Source of the DNA: Cellvibrionaceae bacterium 1162T.S.0a.05 | Lineage (GTDB): Bacteria; Pseudomonadota; Gammaproteobacteria; Pseudomonadales; Cellvibrionaceae | Assembly: GCA_000964245.1 (NCBI GenBank) | Contig: LANB01000001.1 | Span: forward strand, 3,785,501 to 3,849,500 | Reading direction: 5' to 3' | DNA: 64,000 nt | In this document: in pieces, positions 8,240-16,218 of the stretch | Layout: each line of letters starts with the position of its first letter | Numbering within the stretch: position 1 is the stretch's first letter | Program-made: the position numbers and the translations under genes | Notes under the pieces: generated by a model | The model's database searches: none | What the model was told of the DNA's origin: nothing | Seen by the model: the letters and a program-made list of their open reading frames with translations, nothing else

Positions 8240-9517
8240 TTAATCAAATCCGAGACTGGCGTTGGCCGACGCGGAAGCACTCGCATTGAGCCCGCTGCCA
8301 CTGGCTTCACTGGTAAAGCTTGAACTTGCTGTCGCTGACGCAAAACCGGTACTGCTCTGACCTTCACGCAAACTCAAACCACCTGAAGCTAATGCGCCTG
8401 CCTTTAGGCCAGAGCCGGTTTTAAAATCAGCTGAAAATGCGCCGGGTATACTCGTACCAATTGACGCCGAAGCACCAAAATTAAATGCAGGCGGTGTAAC
8501 AGAGACCGAACTCGATAAGCCGCCGCCAAGGCTTGCCCCGGCTGATAAATTTGCACCGATTCCAGCGCCGAGACTTGCTCCTGCGCCAAGCTCCAAACCC
8601 GCTCCAGCACTCAAGCCAGCGCCTGCGCTCAAGCCGGCACTTGCACCTAAACTTACTCCCGCACTCAGGCCTGCGCCTGCACTGAAGCTTGCTCCCAAAC
8701 CCGCACCAAACCCACCAGCGGCACCGATACCAACACCTGCTGATGCTGAAGCTTTAAGACTCGCGGCTGCACTGGCACTGGGAATGGATAAGCCCCCACC
8801 ACCAGGGGAACGTAATGATTCGGTTCCGTTATAGGCACCTACCGCGCGCGAATTGACAGCGCCGTTGTCGTCCTCAGAACCGTCGCCACCTTCACCACCG
8901 CCCTTATCATCTTTATTGCCACTGCCAATTGGATCGCTGCTGCTGTCATAACTTGGTGTTTCACGGTCAGCTGCTTTTGCATCAGAGTTGAGAAATTGGA
9001 AGCGACTTTCACTGAGCTTCAGGGACACCGTTGCTCGTAGTGGAATCCCCTCGGGAGAGAAAAAGTCGAGAGTTTCTTCCATACTCTCCATGATGCCGAC
9101 AAAATTAAATGCGCCCCAGGCGAACAGGCACCGGTTGGGTTTGGCTTTTTTCCCGCTCTTTGCTTTTGCCGTCATAAAGTTTTCGGCAATTTTTTTCACA
9201 AGGAGACGAACGTCCGTGTCCTGTTTGTCCTCGGTGGCGTTCGGATTTTGTTCTGTAGGTGCGGGAACAACGTAGGAGTCTGTGGTATCAAATATAAGTT
9301 CAACAGTTAAACTTGATGAACTCTTATCAATATACTGAGCAGCGCGCTCACTTTGATCGCGTTCATTTTCTTTTAAGGAATTCGACAGAGATACCTGTAA
9401 GGTTGCGGGGTTGAACTGCACCTCAATGGCTGGATCACCCGTTCTCGCTTTTTCCAAATCTTCAGGGCGATCAAGCGGGCCACTGACGCTGAATAATTTT
9501 GCTTTTTCAATAGCCAT
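8240..9517 (-). CDS. CIS tube-domain protein (Afp7/LysM-type position) with Ala/Gly/Ser-rich C-terminal tail
   Basis: A 425-aa protein. Residues 1-175 match the CIS tube N-terminal domain (PF19266 type): DPAIEVQFNPATLQVSLSNS, LTVELIFDTTDSY and RCLFAWGAFNFVGIMESMEE. In Afp/PVC-type systems this protein is fused to LysM and joins the tube to the hub. Here no LysM motif is seen. From about residue 235 to the end the sequence is dominated by Ala, Gly, Ser and Leu in loose repeats such as GAGLSAGAGLSAG and LGASLGAG, preceded by an acidic Gly/Asp linker (residues 195-225). The ATG overlaps the previous stop codon by one base (TGATG). The tail could be a flexible linker, a hydrophobic surface-interaction region or a cargo-holding segment; its job is unknown. 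Confidence 0.82.
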   Translation of the reverse strand: MAIEKAKLFSVSGPLDRPEDLEKARTGDPAIEVQFNPATLQVSLSNSLKENERDQSERAAQYIDKSSSSLTVELIFDTTDSYVVPAPTEQNPNATEDKQDTDVRLLVKKIAENFMTAKAKSGKKAKPNRCLFAWGAFNFVGIMESMEETLDFFSPEGIPLRATVSLKLSESRFQFLNSDAKAADRETPSYDSSSDPIGSGNKDDKGGGEGGDGSEDDNGAVNSRAVGAYNGTESLRSPGGGGLSIPSASAAASLKASASAGVGIGAAGGFGAGLGASFSAGAGLSAGVSLGASAGLSAGAGLSAGAGLELGAGASLGAGIGANLSAGASLGGGLSSSVSVTPPAFNFGASASIGTSIPGAFSADFKTGSGLKAGALASGGLSLREGQSSTGFASATASSSFTSEASGSGLNASASASANASLGFD

Positions 9518-10011
9518 CAGGGACGCTCCATCGTTAGATTTTCGACAACGAGTGTGACCTCTTCCAGCGCAACCTGATTGGCGACGGAGGACAAGTCGGG
9601 ACCTTTAAATCGTGTGGGTAGAACGCCGTTTAACCTCCAGATAAGTAAGGTATCGCGTTCGGGTGGCGGACTATTCTCATCTGCATCAGGGTTTGCCACC
9701 GGTATTTTTGAGTCGAGAACTCGAATTTCACCTTCGAGGCGATAACCGTAATTCGCGCCCTTGGTGGTGGCTTGAAACCAGGCCCACAAGTCATTCACTT
9801 TGGTGACCCCGCGCTTTAATACAATGGGCGAAAATTTTGTGATACCCACACGCTGCACTTCACCATAATTCTGGCCACCCACTTGTATCGCGCGCGGTTC
9901 CATTGTCACTTCCAGGCCCTGCACTTCACTGAACAAGGCTTCGCAAAGCATTTTATTTGAACCGCTTTCATAGAGGTGTACTTTGAAATTAAAGGGTACA
10001 AACTCAGACAT
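9517..10011 (-). CDS. tail tube protein, gp19/Afp1-5 family (second tube paralogue)
   Basis: A 164-aa inner-tube protein. Family signs are an N-terminus FKVHLYESGSNKMLCEALF, SEVQGLEVTMEP, PIVLKRGVTKVNDLWAWFQ (the conserved L-K-R-G-hydrophobic segment of tube proteins) and an ALEEVTLVVENL-like end. Tube proteins stack as hexamers inside the sheath; in Afp/PVC clusters the later copies occupy the hub-proximal end. ATG 10011 gives the expected N-terminus and an 8-nt overlap with the preceding gene; an earlier ATG at 10089 would add 26 unrelated residues inside that gene. The loop near residues 105-125 (Pro/Glu/Asp-rich, DADENSPPPERD) is longer than in the 153-aa tube paralogue. Confidence 0.87.
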   Translation of the reverse strand: MSEFVPFNFKVHLYESGSNKMLCEALFSEVQGLEVTMEPRAIQVGGQNYGEVQRVGITKFSPIVLKRGVTKVNDLWAWFQATTKGANYGYRLEGEIRVLDSKIPVANPDADENSPPPERDTLLIWRLNGVLPTRFKGPDLSSVANQVALEEVTLVVENLTMERP

Positions 10012-11485
10012 TGTTGGCCTCCGAATACCAATTGCCATCACGATTGACCAATGTGAGCTCAATACGATCAATCGGATAAGCCGGGGCAATTTCTATGTCT
10101 ACTGCAATAACACCTTCAGCGGGAAAACTTTGATGGAGTCGGTAAGCTTCCTGTGCAACACGCCCACGCAAGGCGCCCTGTTCATACAAGGCGTTAAAAA
10201 ATTTCTCCAGAAGTAAGCGTGGTCTTGGGTCGCGGTAATCAGTGTCGAAGATTAATTTTTCTCCCAGTTCTCGCAGCTGACGAATCAGAAAACCAATAAA
10301 TCGAACAACTTCACCCGAACGTAAACCATTAAGTTTTTTACCATATTCACCGGGGCTATAGTCATTTTTAAAAATGGCGGGTACTGCGATGCGTTCATCA
10401 TCGAGAAAGACTACGGCATTTTTACGGGTAAGCACGCCCATTCCCGGTGATTCCCGCAACGTGATTCTTTCCACCTGACTGAGTTCAGGGTAAGGCTGGC
10501 CATCTGTTACGAAAGGTTGGTGCGCGATGGAGCGCCATATTCCGCGTGAGCGAGCAGAATTTGCCAGCAATCCTGAAACCAGACCTACAGGACTGTAGAG
10601 TGCAAGCCTTTCGTTTCGAAGATAAGGAAAAAGTATTTGTACCTGGCGCAACAAATGCGCGCCATTCTGCTTGCGAGCTTGTTCCAGCTCAGTGATTGCG
10701 AGTGGATCGACTGCGGGGCTCCCCAGCGTTTCAGACCATGCGAGTGGTAAGGTAAACAGACACTGTATGTCTGGTCGGTGCTTGTGCGTAAATGCGAGAA
10801 TTTTTTTCAACAATTCAATGCAGTTCATCGGTTCAACATTCAGAGGGATTTCATGTGAATGTCGGCGTTCTCGATGTCCATCGTCATAAACCGTTGAACA
10901 GGGGCTGAATTCAGGTTGCGGGTTGAGCAAACGTAAACGTGGAATGTCTTCAAGTTGCGCCGCTATTTGAATTCGTTCGAGATCAGGCATGGCAATCACG
11001 CCGACACGATTCAGTACCAGCACACTTGCAATACCGAGTAAGTTATCCACGTCATAGAGTGGCGTATCAAAATGCGGTAAAAACCCGTTCACATGTGCCT
11101 CTTCAGGCACCTGTACGACCCACAGTTTTTCTCCGCCATTACTGAAAAAATCCTCGACGGCTTGAGGCAACCAGGCTTGTTCACCGGCCAAACGACTTTT
11201 ATAACGCGTCTTTTCCTGCGCTGCGTCCGGGAAGATATCTTCAAATTCTGCGTAAGAGTGTAAAGGGAGTGGCAAGTGATACAAATGAGCCTGTTCTTCA
11301 ATGCGCTGATCCAGGCGAGCGCCAAAACCTAATTCGCGAATTTCCTGCATTGTTTCGGATAAGGCAAGCAAGCGTTCAAAGCGAATGCGCCCTGGACAGT
11401 GACCCAACATGGCCACTTCCAGCTCAATGTCCTTCCTTTGAGCTGGCCGTGGGTTGAGCTTGATACGCGCACCGAGAAACTCCAT
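10004..11485 (-). CDS. divergent tail-sheath-like protein
   Basis: This 493-aa protein is weakly related to tail sheaths. Support: WLPQAVEDFFSNGGEKLWVV (residues 105-125) resembles the sheath segment in which a helix with A-V-x-x-F-F-x-N-G-G precedes a buried strand, and the C-terminus RFIGFLIRQLRELGEKLIFD, LLEKFFNALYEQGALRG resembles the conserved sheath C-terminal domain. It lies between the two tube genes, where Afp/PVC clusters carry second and third sheath genes. The middle is not recognisable. It probably makes a specialised sheath ring near the baseplate or cap, but could be a decayed paralogue with a new role. The start ATG 11485 has a short 17-nt gap from the tube gene. Confidence 0.7.
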   Translation of the reverse strand: MEFLGARIKLNPRPAQRKDIELEVAMLGHCPGRIRFERLLALSETMQEIRELGFGARLDQRIEEQAHLYHLPLPLHSYAEFEDIFPDAAQEKTRYKSRLAGEQAWLPQAVEDFFSNGGEKLWVVQVPEEAHVNGFLPHFDTPLYDVDNLLGIASVLVLNRVGVIAMPDLERIQIAAQLEDIPRLRLLNPQPEFSPCSTVYDDGHRERRHSHEIPLNVEPMNCIELLKKILAFTHKHRPDIQCLFTLPLAWSETLGSPAVDPLAITELEQARKQNGAHLLRQVQILFPYLRNERLALYSPVGLVSGLLANSARSRGIWRSIAHQPFVTDGQPYPELSQVERITLRESPGMGVLTRKNAVVFLDDERIAVPAIFKNDYSPGEYGKKLNGLRSGEVVRFIGFLIRQLRELGEKLIFDTDYRDPRPRLLLEKFFNALYEQGALRGRVAQEAYRLHQSFPAEGVIAVDIEIAPAYPIDRIELTLVNRDGNWYSEANNV

Positions 11486-11502
11486 ACCCTTTAATGACTC
11501 CC

Positions 11503-11964
11503 TTAGCCTTGCGTAATAAATTCAGGGCTTAACGTGATTGATTCGATAGCGACATCCGTTCCACCCTTGGCAGTCAGCGTGGGACCTTCCCACTTAAGCG
11601 GGATCGCATTGGTTAAGGTCCAGGTCACCACAGCCGCTGGGCTGGAGGGATTCTCACTTAGCAAAGTAATTACTACGGTACGCTTCGCATTCACATCGCC
11701 GTTGCGAATTTCTTCAAACCAGTCGTAAATTTTTTGCGAGCCAATCACACCACGTTTAAGTGTGACATCCCCCGCTTTGTGAATTGCCGGTATTTTGGTG
11801 ACGTAGTTGGTTTTCGCATTGCCGTTACGATATTCGGCAAGCGTAATTTCCATTCCCAAGCCGGATACTTCTGAAAAGCCGCCTTCAATACTGCCTTCAG
11901 TTCCGTCACCGATATTGACCATGTAATTAAATACGCTATAAGGTGTTTCGCGTAATTCAGCCAT
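11503..11964 (-). CDS. tail tube protein, gp19/Afp1-like
   Basis: A 153-aa inner tube protein of the phage-tail tube family. It has the family's N-terminal YSVFNYMVNIG and EGGFSEVSGLGMEITLAEYR (the Phe-x-Glu-Val-x-Gly-Leu segment), DVTLKRGVIGSQKIYDWFEE and an AIPLKWEGPTLTA segment near residues 118-130. It is placed right after the sheath gene, the standard sheath-tube pair. It would form the bulk of the inner tube in which effectors are loaded. Spacing to the sheath is 46 nt. Length is typical for the family. Confidence 0.93.
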   Translation of the reverse strand: MAELRETPYSVFNYMVNIGDGTEGSIEGGFSEVSGLGMEITLAEYRNGNAKTNYVTKIPAIHKAGDVTLKRGVIGSQKIYDWFEEIRNGDVNAKRTVVITLLSENPSSPAAVVTWTLTNAIPLKWEGPTLTAKGGTDVAIESITLSPEFITQG

Positions 11965-12010
11965 TATGTTCTTCCTCTATTTAATTCGTTAACTTAGTCG
12001 CGCGCTGTTA

Positions 12011-14218
12011 TCAGGCATCAGCTGTTTTCTGGCCAATGCGGAAGATGACAAACTCAGCGGGTTTCAATGCGGCCACGCCGATTTCGCAAACCAGGCGACC
12101 ATTATCCAGGTCGTTTTGAGTCATGGTGCTGCGGTCGCAACGAACGAAATAGGCATGCTTGGGTGTTGGCCCCAGTAAACGGCCGTTAAACCATTCGTTG
12201 TAAAGAAAATCTTCAACGGTTGATTTCACATTGGCCCACAAGCGTTCGCCATTTGGTTCGAATACCACCCACTGTGTCGATTTTTCGATTGAACGTTCGA
12301 GATAAAGAAAATAACGGCGAACATTGATGTATTTCCATTCAGGGTCGCTGGACAAGGTTCGGCCGCCCCAAACACGATGGCCTCGACCGGGAAAGGAACG
12401 AAGGCAATTGATACCGTCGGGGTTCAGTAATTCCTGTTGGAAACGATTGATATCCTGAGCGAAACGTAATGCACCAATAACCGGTTCATTTGCAGGCGGC
12501 TTATGCACGCCGCGAGTGACATCCGTATTGGCATACACGCCTGCAATAAAGCCCGAAGGCGGCACACTGATACTTGTGCGGGCACCCGTCGGATCAGCCG
12601 TTACAACCCAGGGGTAATAAAGAGCCAGTCTTGAATCGTCAAAATTGGAACGGAAATTTCTGATTTCAGAGAGCGCCATGCCTTCACGCGCATCGACAAT
12701 ACCGACGCGATAACGCATTTTTCGGCAGTGCTTTTGCACTTCCGCAACAATCGCCTGGTGTGCACTTTCATCTGTTGATGCGGCGGGTGTTAGCACTATA
12801 GAAATATCTTCAATATCTTCAAATGCTGCCAGCCCGGTATTACCGTTGACTTCATCGACTTCACCGCCATAGTCAATTGCTGCAGGCGCATCACCGTCCA
12901 CACCACCCGCGAGCGTAATAAGATAGCGCGGACCTTCTACTGAAGTAGGTGGTGGCGATAACGCAGCAGAGTCGAACATCTCATAGAGTGCCGCAATAAT
13001 TTCTGCTCCAGTAACAGGATCATCTAGAACACAAGCCACAGGACTTGTTAAGGCATCCATACGCTTCGCTGGCTCGGACTGCATGACATTTGGCAAACTA
13101 TTATCTGCTTCCGGCGAGGAGGAAATGTTGCCGTAGCTATATATGACTTCGCCATTGGCGCCACCACTGCGCACATCAATATCAAAATTGCGTTGCGCCA
13201 TAATGCCTGCTGCACTTGAAGCATTTGCTGCGAGCGCAGGGAGTGGAATAACAATCGGGGCTGCGATGCCGGCATTCAAGCCACTGCCATCAACAGTAAA
13301 TTCACTGCCTCCGGCATTAAGCGTTCCACGCAGTGTTGTCAGCGTGCCCCAGTGAGTGGCGCCGGTAAAGTTTGACAGGTCAGTCTCAGCGGTAAACTTC
13401 AAGGTCGCAAAGGTTCCATCTGCAAGCGCGCCGCTGGTGGGGTTTTTTGCATGAACCCGCGTATAGTTGACCGTCACGCCAGCTCCGTTAACCAATCCGG
13501 CGACCATTAGAATTCCTTCATCACCGGGGTCACCATCACTGGGTCTAAACTCAGTTCCCGTCATTGCGGTCTCATCAGCCGCACTAATTTCACAGCGATT
13601 ATTGACGATGACAAAATGGTCACCCTCTCGACGCACCAGTGCACGAATATCCATAGGGAAGCGTGCAGGAGGAACCTGACCGGAAATTCCTGTTGTTCGC
13701 ACAGCTGAAGTCAAACCTGTCGCTTCAAGAAAAACGACTTCGCCGTCTTCCGGCGCTGAGGTCATTTCACTTTTCAAAAGGTTTTCACTATCACGCCAAA
13801 TCAGCTCGAGCGTGAGGTTTCCACTTGCACCAGGAAAGCGAGAGTTAAAGGTGACGTCGGTATTGGTGTCGGTGCGTGTTGCGAAACTGGCACTACTGCC
13901 GACGCTTTCAGAATTAGTACTGTTGACTCCAGACACAACGCGCGCAGCAAATAACTTCGTACCACCATTATCAAAAAACGCTTTTGCTGCTATCGCAGTG
14001 TGGTTAAGTACCGCATTCCCACCAATGACCAAATCATTCGCATCACCGTAAATTCTCACGAAATCAGCAAAGCTTGTAAGCAGTTCAGGTCTGCCACGTA
14101 AGGGTCCTGTGCGTGTCGGGCCGACAATTCCGGCAACGCTGGTGCCAACACCTTCGATGGACTTAGACCGATAACTGACTTCTTCAACAAAGACGCCGGG
14201 GGCCAAATACTCAGGCAT
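12011..14218 (-). CDS. tail sheath protein with large central insertion
   Basis: A 735-aa contractile sheath subunit. Start: MPEYLAPGVFVEEV, the canonical sheath N-terminus with the sheath handshake strand; residues 60-95 include AFFDNGGTKLFAARVV. The C-terminal domain (about 480-735) has LRSFPGRGHRVWGGRTLSS, YINVRRYFLYLERSIEKST and the ending GVAALKPAEFVIFRIGQ, which match sheath family hallmarks. Usual CIS sheaths are roughly 350-530 residues, so residues about 100-370 form an extra surface domain. A strong ribosome site (AGGAGAACATC before ATG) supports high expression. Sheath contraction drives the tube and spike through the target envelope. Confidence 0.95.
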   Translation of the reverse strand: MPEYLAPGVFVEEVSYRSKSIEGVGTSVAGIVGPTRTGPLRGRPELLTSFADFVRIYGDANDLVIGGNAVLNHTAIAAKAFFDNGGTKLFAARVVSGVNSTNSESVGSSASFATRTDTNTDVTFNSRFPGASGNLTLELIWRDSENLLKSEMTSAPEDGEVVFLEATGLTSAVRTTGISGQVPPARFPMDIRALVRREGDHFVIVNNRCEISAADETAMTGTEFRPSDGDPGDEGILMVAGLVNGAGVTVNYTRVHAKNPTSGALADGTFATLKFTAETDLSNFTGATHWGTLTTLRGTLNAGGSEFTVDGSGLNAGIAAPIVIPLPALAANASSAAGIMAQRNFDIDVRSGGANGEVIYSYGNISSSPEADNSLPNVMQSEPAKRMDALTSPVACVLDDPVTGAEIIAALYEMFDSAALSPPPTSVEGPRYLITLAGGVDGDAPAAIDYGGEVDEVNGNTGLAAFEDIEDISIVLTPAASTDESAHQAIVAEVQKHCRKMRYRVGIVDAREGMALSEIRNFRSNFDDSRLALYYPWVVTADPTGARTSISVPPSGFIAGVYANTDVTRGVHKPPANEPVIGALRFAQDINRFQQELLNPDGINCLRSFPGRGHRVWGGRTLSSDPEWKYINVRRYFLYLERSIEKSTQWVVFEPNGERLWANVKSTVEDFLYNEWFNGRLLGPTPKHAYFVRCDRSTMTQNDLDNGRLVCEIGVAALKPAEFVIFRIGQKTADA

Positions 14219-14257
14219 GATGTTCTCCTATTCTTAAAACAAAAAATTAATGTCGTA

Positions 14258-15073
14258 TTAACTCGCTTGCGCTGCCAGATACTCTTTACCGTTCGAGTTA
14301 ATACGGCTGTTCATACCCGGTATTACAGCCAGGCTTAGTTCAAGGTTAAAAGTGCTACTGCTTGTTATGGATTCCAATTCAAAATCTGTATAGGTATTTA
14401 AATCAGGTGCATTGGCTATGTCGTTCGTCAGGTTGCCATTAAGGCGCAACACAGCACTGTAGTTCGTCACTGCATCCGGCAAGGGCGGTAAGCGATTCAA
14501 AGCAATGACAAAATCGCCCTTACTGTCTGTTTGAGCACGATAGATTTGCGTAGCCGGACCCGGCAAGGTGACTTCGAGTTCCAGTAGCCCCCAGATAATT
14601 GGTGCCTGGTTAGAGTCAAGTAAAATGCTCCCAAATACGGTGCCGCCACTTTGCCTGGCGGTTCCAAGAGGTGTAGGGTAGATAACAACTGTTTCGCCGT
14701 TGCCAGCACCTAAAGTGAGATTGAAGCGCGCCGGGTTAAACCTTCCTTGCTTATCGTAGACTTCGCCTGTAAAACTGTAGGTAGTTTGCGCCGGTCGTGT
14801 TCGTTGCGCTTCGCTTGCATAACCTTCCACGATATCCAGTTGCGGTTTGCGTAAAATCGCCGTTTTTCCCCGGCTGTTTACCAACTTTGCATCACGAGGT
14901 TTATTTTCTAACTGAAGTACCAGATCAACATTAACTTGTTGCATATCTTCTTCATTTTCTGCCGATGCCGCGTTTAACCAATAAACGACGTCGCTTGCAT
15001 GCAACACATTGGTTTCGTGAACTTGCACGAATGCAGCTTCTGCAAATTCCTTTTCTTTTTCTTCTTCAGCCAT
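14258..15073 (-). CDS. CIS-associated protein of unknown function, beta-rich
   Basis: A 271-aa protein with no family I can name. The first 20 residues are Glu/Lys/Ala rich (MAEEEKEKEFAEAAF). The rest is mostly predicted beta-strand with Thr, Val, Leu and small residues; two segments (about 90-150 and 140-205) look like Ig or carboxypeptidase-regulatory-like sandwiches (TYSFTGEVYDKQGRF, GSILLDSNQAPIIW, YRAQTDSKGDFVIAL). No signal peptide or membrane segment appears. It lies between the cap protein gene and the sheath gene, 13 nt from the former, so it is probably a structural or assembly component of the particle. Its position resembles that of accessory structural genes in CIS clusters; a decoration or cargo-adaptor role is possible but only inferred. 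Confidence 0.55.
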   Translation of the reverse strand: MAEEEKEKEFAEAAFVQVHETNVLHASDVVYWLNAASAENEEDMQQVNVDLVLQLENKPRDAKLVNSRGKTAILRKPQLDIVEGYASEAQRTRPAQTTYSFTGEVYDKQGRFNPARFNLTLGAGNGETVVIYPTPLGTARQSGGTVFGSILLDSNQAPIIWGLLELEVTLPGPATQIYRAQTDSKGDFVIALNRLPPLPDAVTNYSAVLRLNGNLTNDIANAPDLNTYTDFELESITSSSTFNLELSLAVIPGMNSRINSNGKEYLAAQAS

Positions 15074-15085
15074 GGATAAGTGCTC

Positions 15086-15706
15086 TTATTCCGTTCCCGT
15101 TGCCTCAGTACGAGTTGCACGAGCGGTTCCGTGTGGAAAAACGCGGGTAATAACCGGCGGGCCGACAGACTCAACACTTTGTAAACGCAAGCGAATCGTT
15201 TTAACGATATAGGGAACGCTGTTGGTATAGGGCGTATCGAGGGCATCCCAAATTCGCATTAAATCTTCATTACTCATTTCCGCTGGTGTAACGGTAAGAA
15301 TTTCTTTTTCGGTCCAGCTGTCATCATTTTCTGCCATATGAGAGATATCAAGATGACACTCATTGGCGAGCTGAATCATGGCCCATGCCATAATATTGGC
15401 TTCAATCGTCGCGCTGCTTGCTGATGCAATTAAAAGTAGGTGTAAATTAATGGGAAGTTCGCGTGTTTCAGTGGCCGAATTAGCACCTTGAGGTGAAAAA
15501 AATCGTGAGCGTCCATGAGGGTCTATCTCGATACGGTGTAAGTAGATGCCGAGCACATTGCCGCTAAGCGGGTCTCCGATATCAGCACTACCAAGAAGTT
15601 CAACCCGGGCATTCACCGGTCCAGCAGACAGTGCAGCAGGCATTCTGCTGGTAAAAAACTGTTCCAGCGCTAACAACACACCATTAATTGCGGTATAACT
15701 GGCCAT
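15086..15706 (-). CDS. tail terminator/cap protein, Pvc16 N-terminal domain (DUF4255)
   Basis: A 206-aa protein of the Pvc16_N / DUF4255 family. Recognisable parts are AINGVLLALEQFFTSRMPAA, GIYLHRIEIDPHGRS, ELPINLHLLLIA (the L-x-L-H-Y/L-L-L strand) and the late segment WDALDTPYTNSVPYIVKTIRL. In Afp/PVC particles Afp16/Pvc16 caps the distal end of tube and sheath and sets length. The protein here is near the size of the N-terminal domain alone. It sits at the start of the operon. RBS context before ATG 15706 (AAAGGATAAGTC) supports this start. Confidence 0.88.
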   Translation of the reverse strand: MASYTAINGVLLALEQFFTSRMPAALSAGPVNARVELLGSADIGDPLSGNVLGIYLHRIEIDPHGRSRFFSPQGANSATETRELPINLHLLLIASASSATIEANIMAWAMIQLANECHLDISHMAENDDSWTEKEILTVTPAEMSNEDLMRIWDALDTPYTNSVPYIVKTIRLRLQSVESVGPPVITRVFPHGTARATRTEATGTE

Positions 15707-15757
15707 GACTTATCCTTTTTTCAGAGGTTCCCTAACAATGTAAATACAACTTTATTT

Positions 15758-16036
15758 TTACAACCGCTTGTCGCTTTTCGTTCCCTGCCCTTTTGGAGAA
15801 AAATATATTTCCGTGCCATCCGTCAGTGTTTTTGTTTCCAGTTTTCCTTCTTTTTGCAACCAGCAAAGTGCTTGCTTCACAAGCTCTTCCGCTTCGATAT
15901 ATTGTTGTTTGGCTAACCACCACTTGATAACACCCTCAAGCGTATCTGCGGCCCCGCCTTGTTGAACGAGGTATGCATCAATCATCAAGGCAATATTTTT
16001 TATTTGCTCATCAAGCGCAGTGTCTCGTTCGTTCAT
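15758..16036 (-). CDS. small unknown protein, first gene of CIS operon
   Basis: A 92-aa protein with no recognised family. It is mostly helical, with Trp-Trp and Leu repeats (EGVIKWWLAKQQYIEAEELV) then a strand pair around DGTEIYFSPKG, which loosely resembles a small winged-helix shape. The ending is basic. It precedes the cap gene by about 50 nt. The ATG at 16036 is preceded by TAA and no Shine-Dalgarno sequence, and the predicted sigma-54 start site falls almost on this ATG. Translation may be leaderless or begin at an internal Met (codon 18). It could be a regulator, chaperone or minor component; none is supported directly. Confidence 0.55.
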   Translation of the reverse strand: MNERDTALDEQIKNIALMIDAYLVQQGGAADTLEGVIKWWLAKQQYIEAEELVKQALCWLQKEGKLETKTLTDGTEIYFSPKGQGTKSDKRL

Positions 16037-16047
16037 TTATGTTTGGG

Positions 16048-16063
16048 AGCAAAGCCTGTGCCA
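16048..16063 (-). promoter_or_regulatory. candidate sigma-54 (-24/-12) promoter for the CIS operon
   Basis: On the minus strand the sequence reads TTGGCACAGGCTTTGCTC, matching the RpoN consensus TGGCAC-N5-TTGC with the diagnostic GG and GC exactly ten bases apart. It points into the CIS operon and lies directly in front of its first gene. The divergent neighbour is a sigma-54 activator, which makes a chance match unlikely. The transcription start would be about 12 nt downstream of the GC, near 16037. Confidence 0.8.
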
Positions 16064-16124
16064 AGCCGCCACCATCGTGTAAGCCCATGAAATATAAGAA
16101 TATTTATTTTTCTAGCAAGAATGT

Positions 16125-16146
16125 TGCGGGTAAAAAACGACCCGCA
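16125..16146. promoter_or_regulatory. candidate enhancer site 1 (inverted repeat) for the sigma-54 activator
   Basis: A 7-bp perfect inverted repeat, TGCGGGT-N8-ACCCGCA, with an A-rich spacer. Its core is GGG-N10-CCC. The centre is about 86 bp upstream of the -12 element of the CIS promoter, in the usual range for upstream activator sites bound by sigma-54 activators. No T-run follows either arm, which argues against a terminator. Confidence 0.5.
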
Positions 16147-16218
16147 CTTTAAGCGCCATAATTTGCTCTGAGGCTTGTAAACCCTGATGAATGAGAATGC
16201 GTGGCGCCAATAAAAACA

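Noticed and set aside
1-16036. Tail genes as part of a prophage
   Set aside because: Sheath, tube, baseplate, spike and Pvc16-type cap are present, but there is no terminase, capsid, portal, holin, endolysin, integrase or attachment site within the window, and the set matches contractile injection systems.
1-16036. Type VI secretion system
   Set aside because: No TssJ/L/M membrane complex, no ClpV and no TssB/TssC pair; the sheath is a single long phage-type protein with a Pvc16 cap, so it is a phage-tail-type CIS.
16125-16146. Inverted repeat as a terminator
   Set aside because: No T-run follows either arm, the A-rich stretch is in the loop, and a second copy with the same core lies nearby, which fits a protein binding site better.
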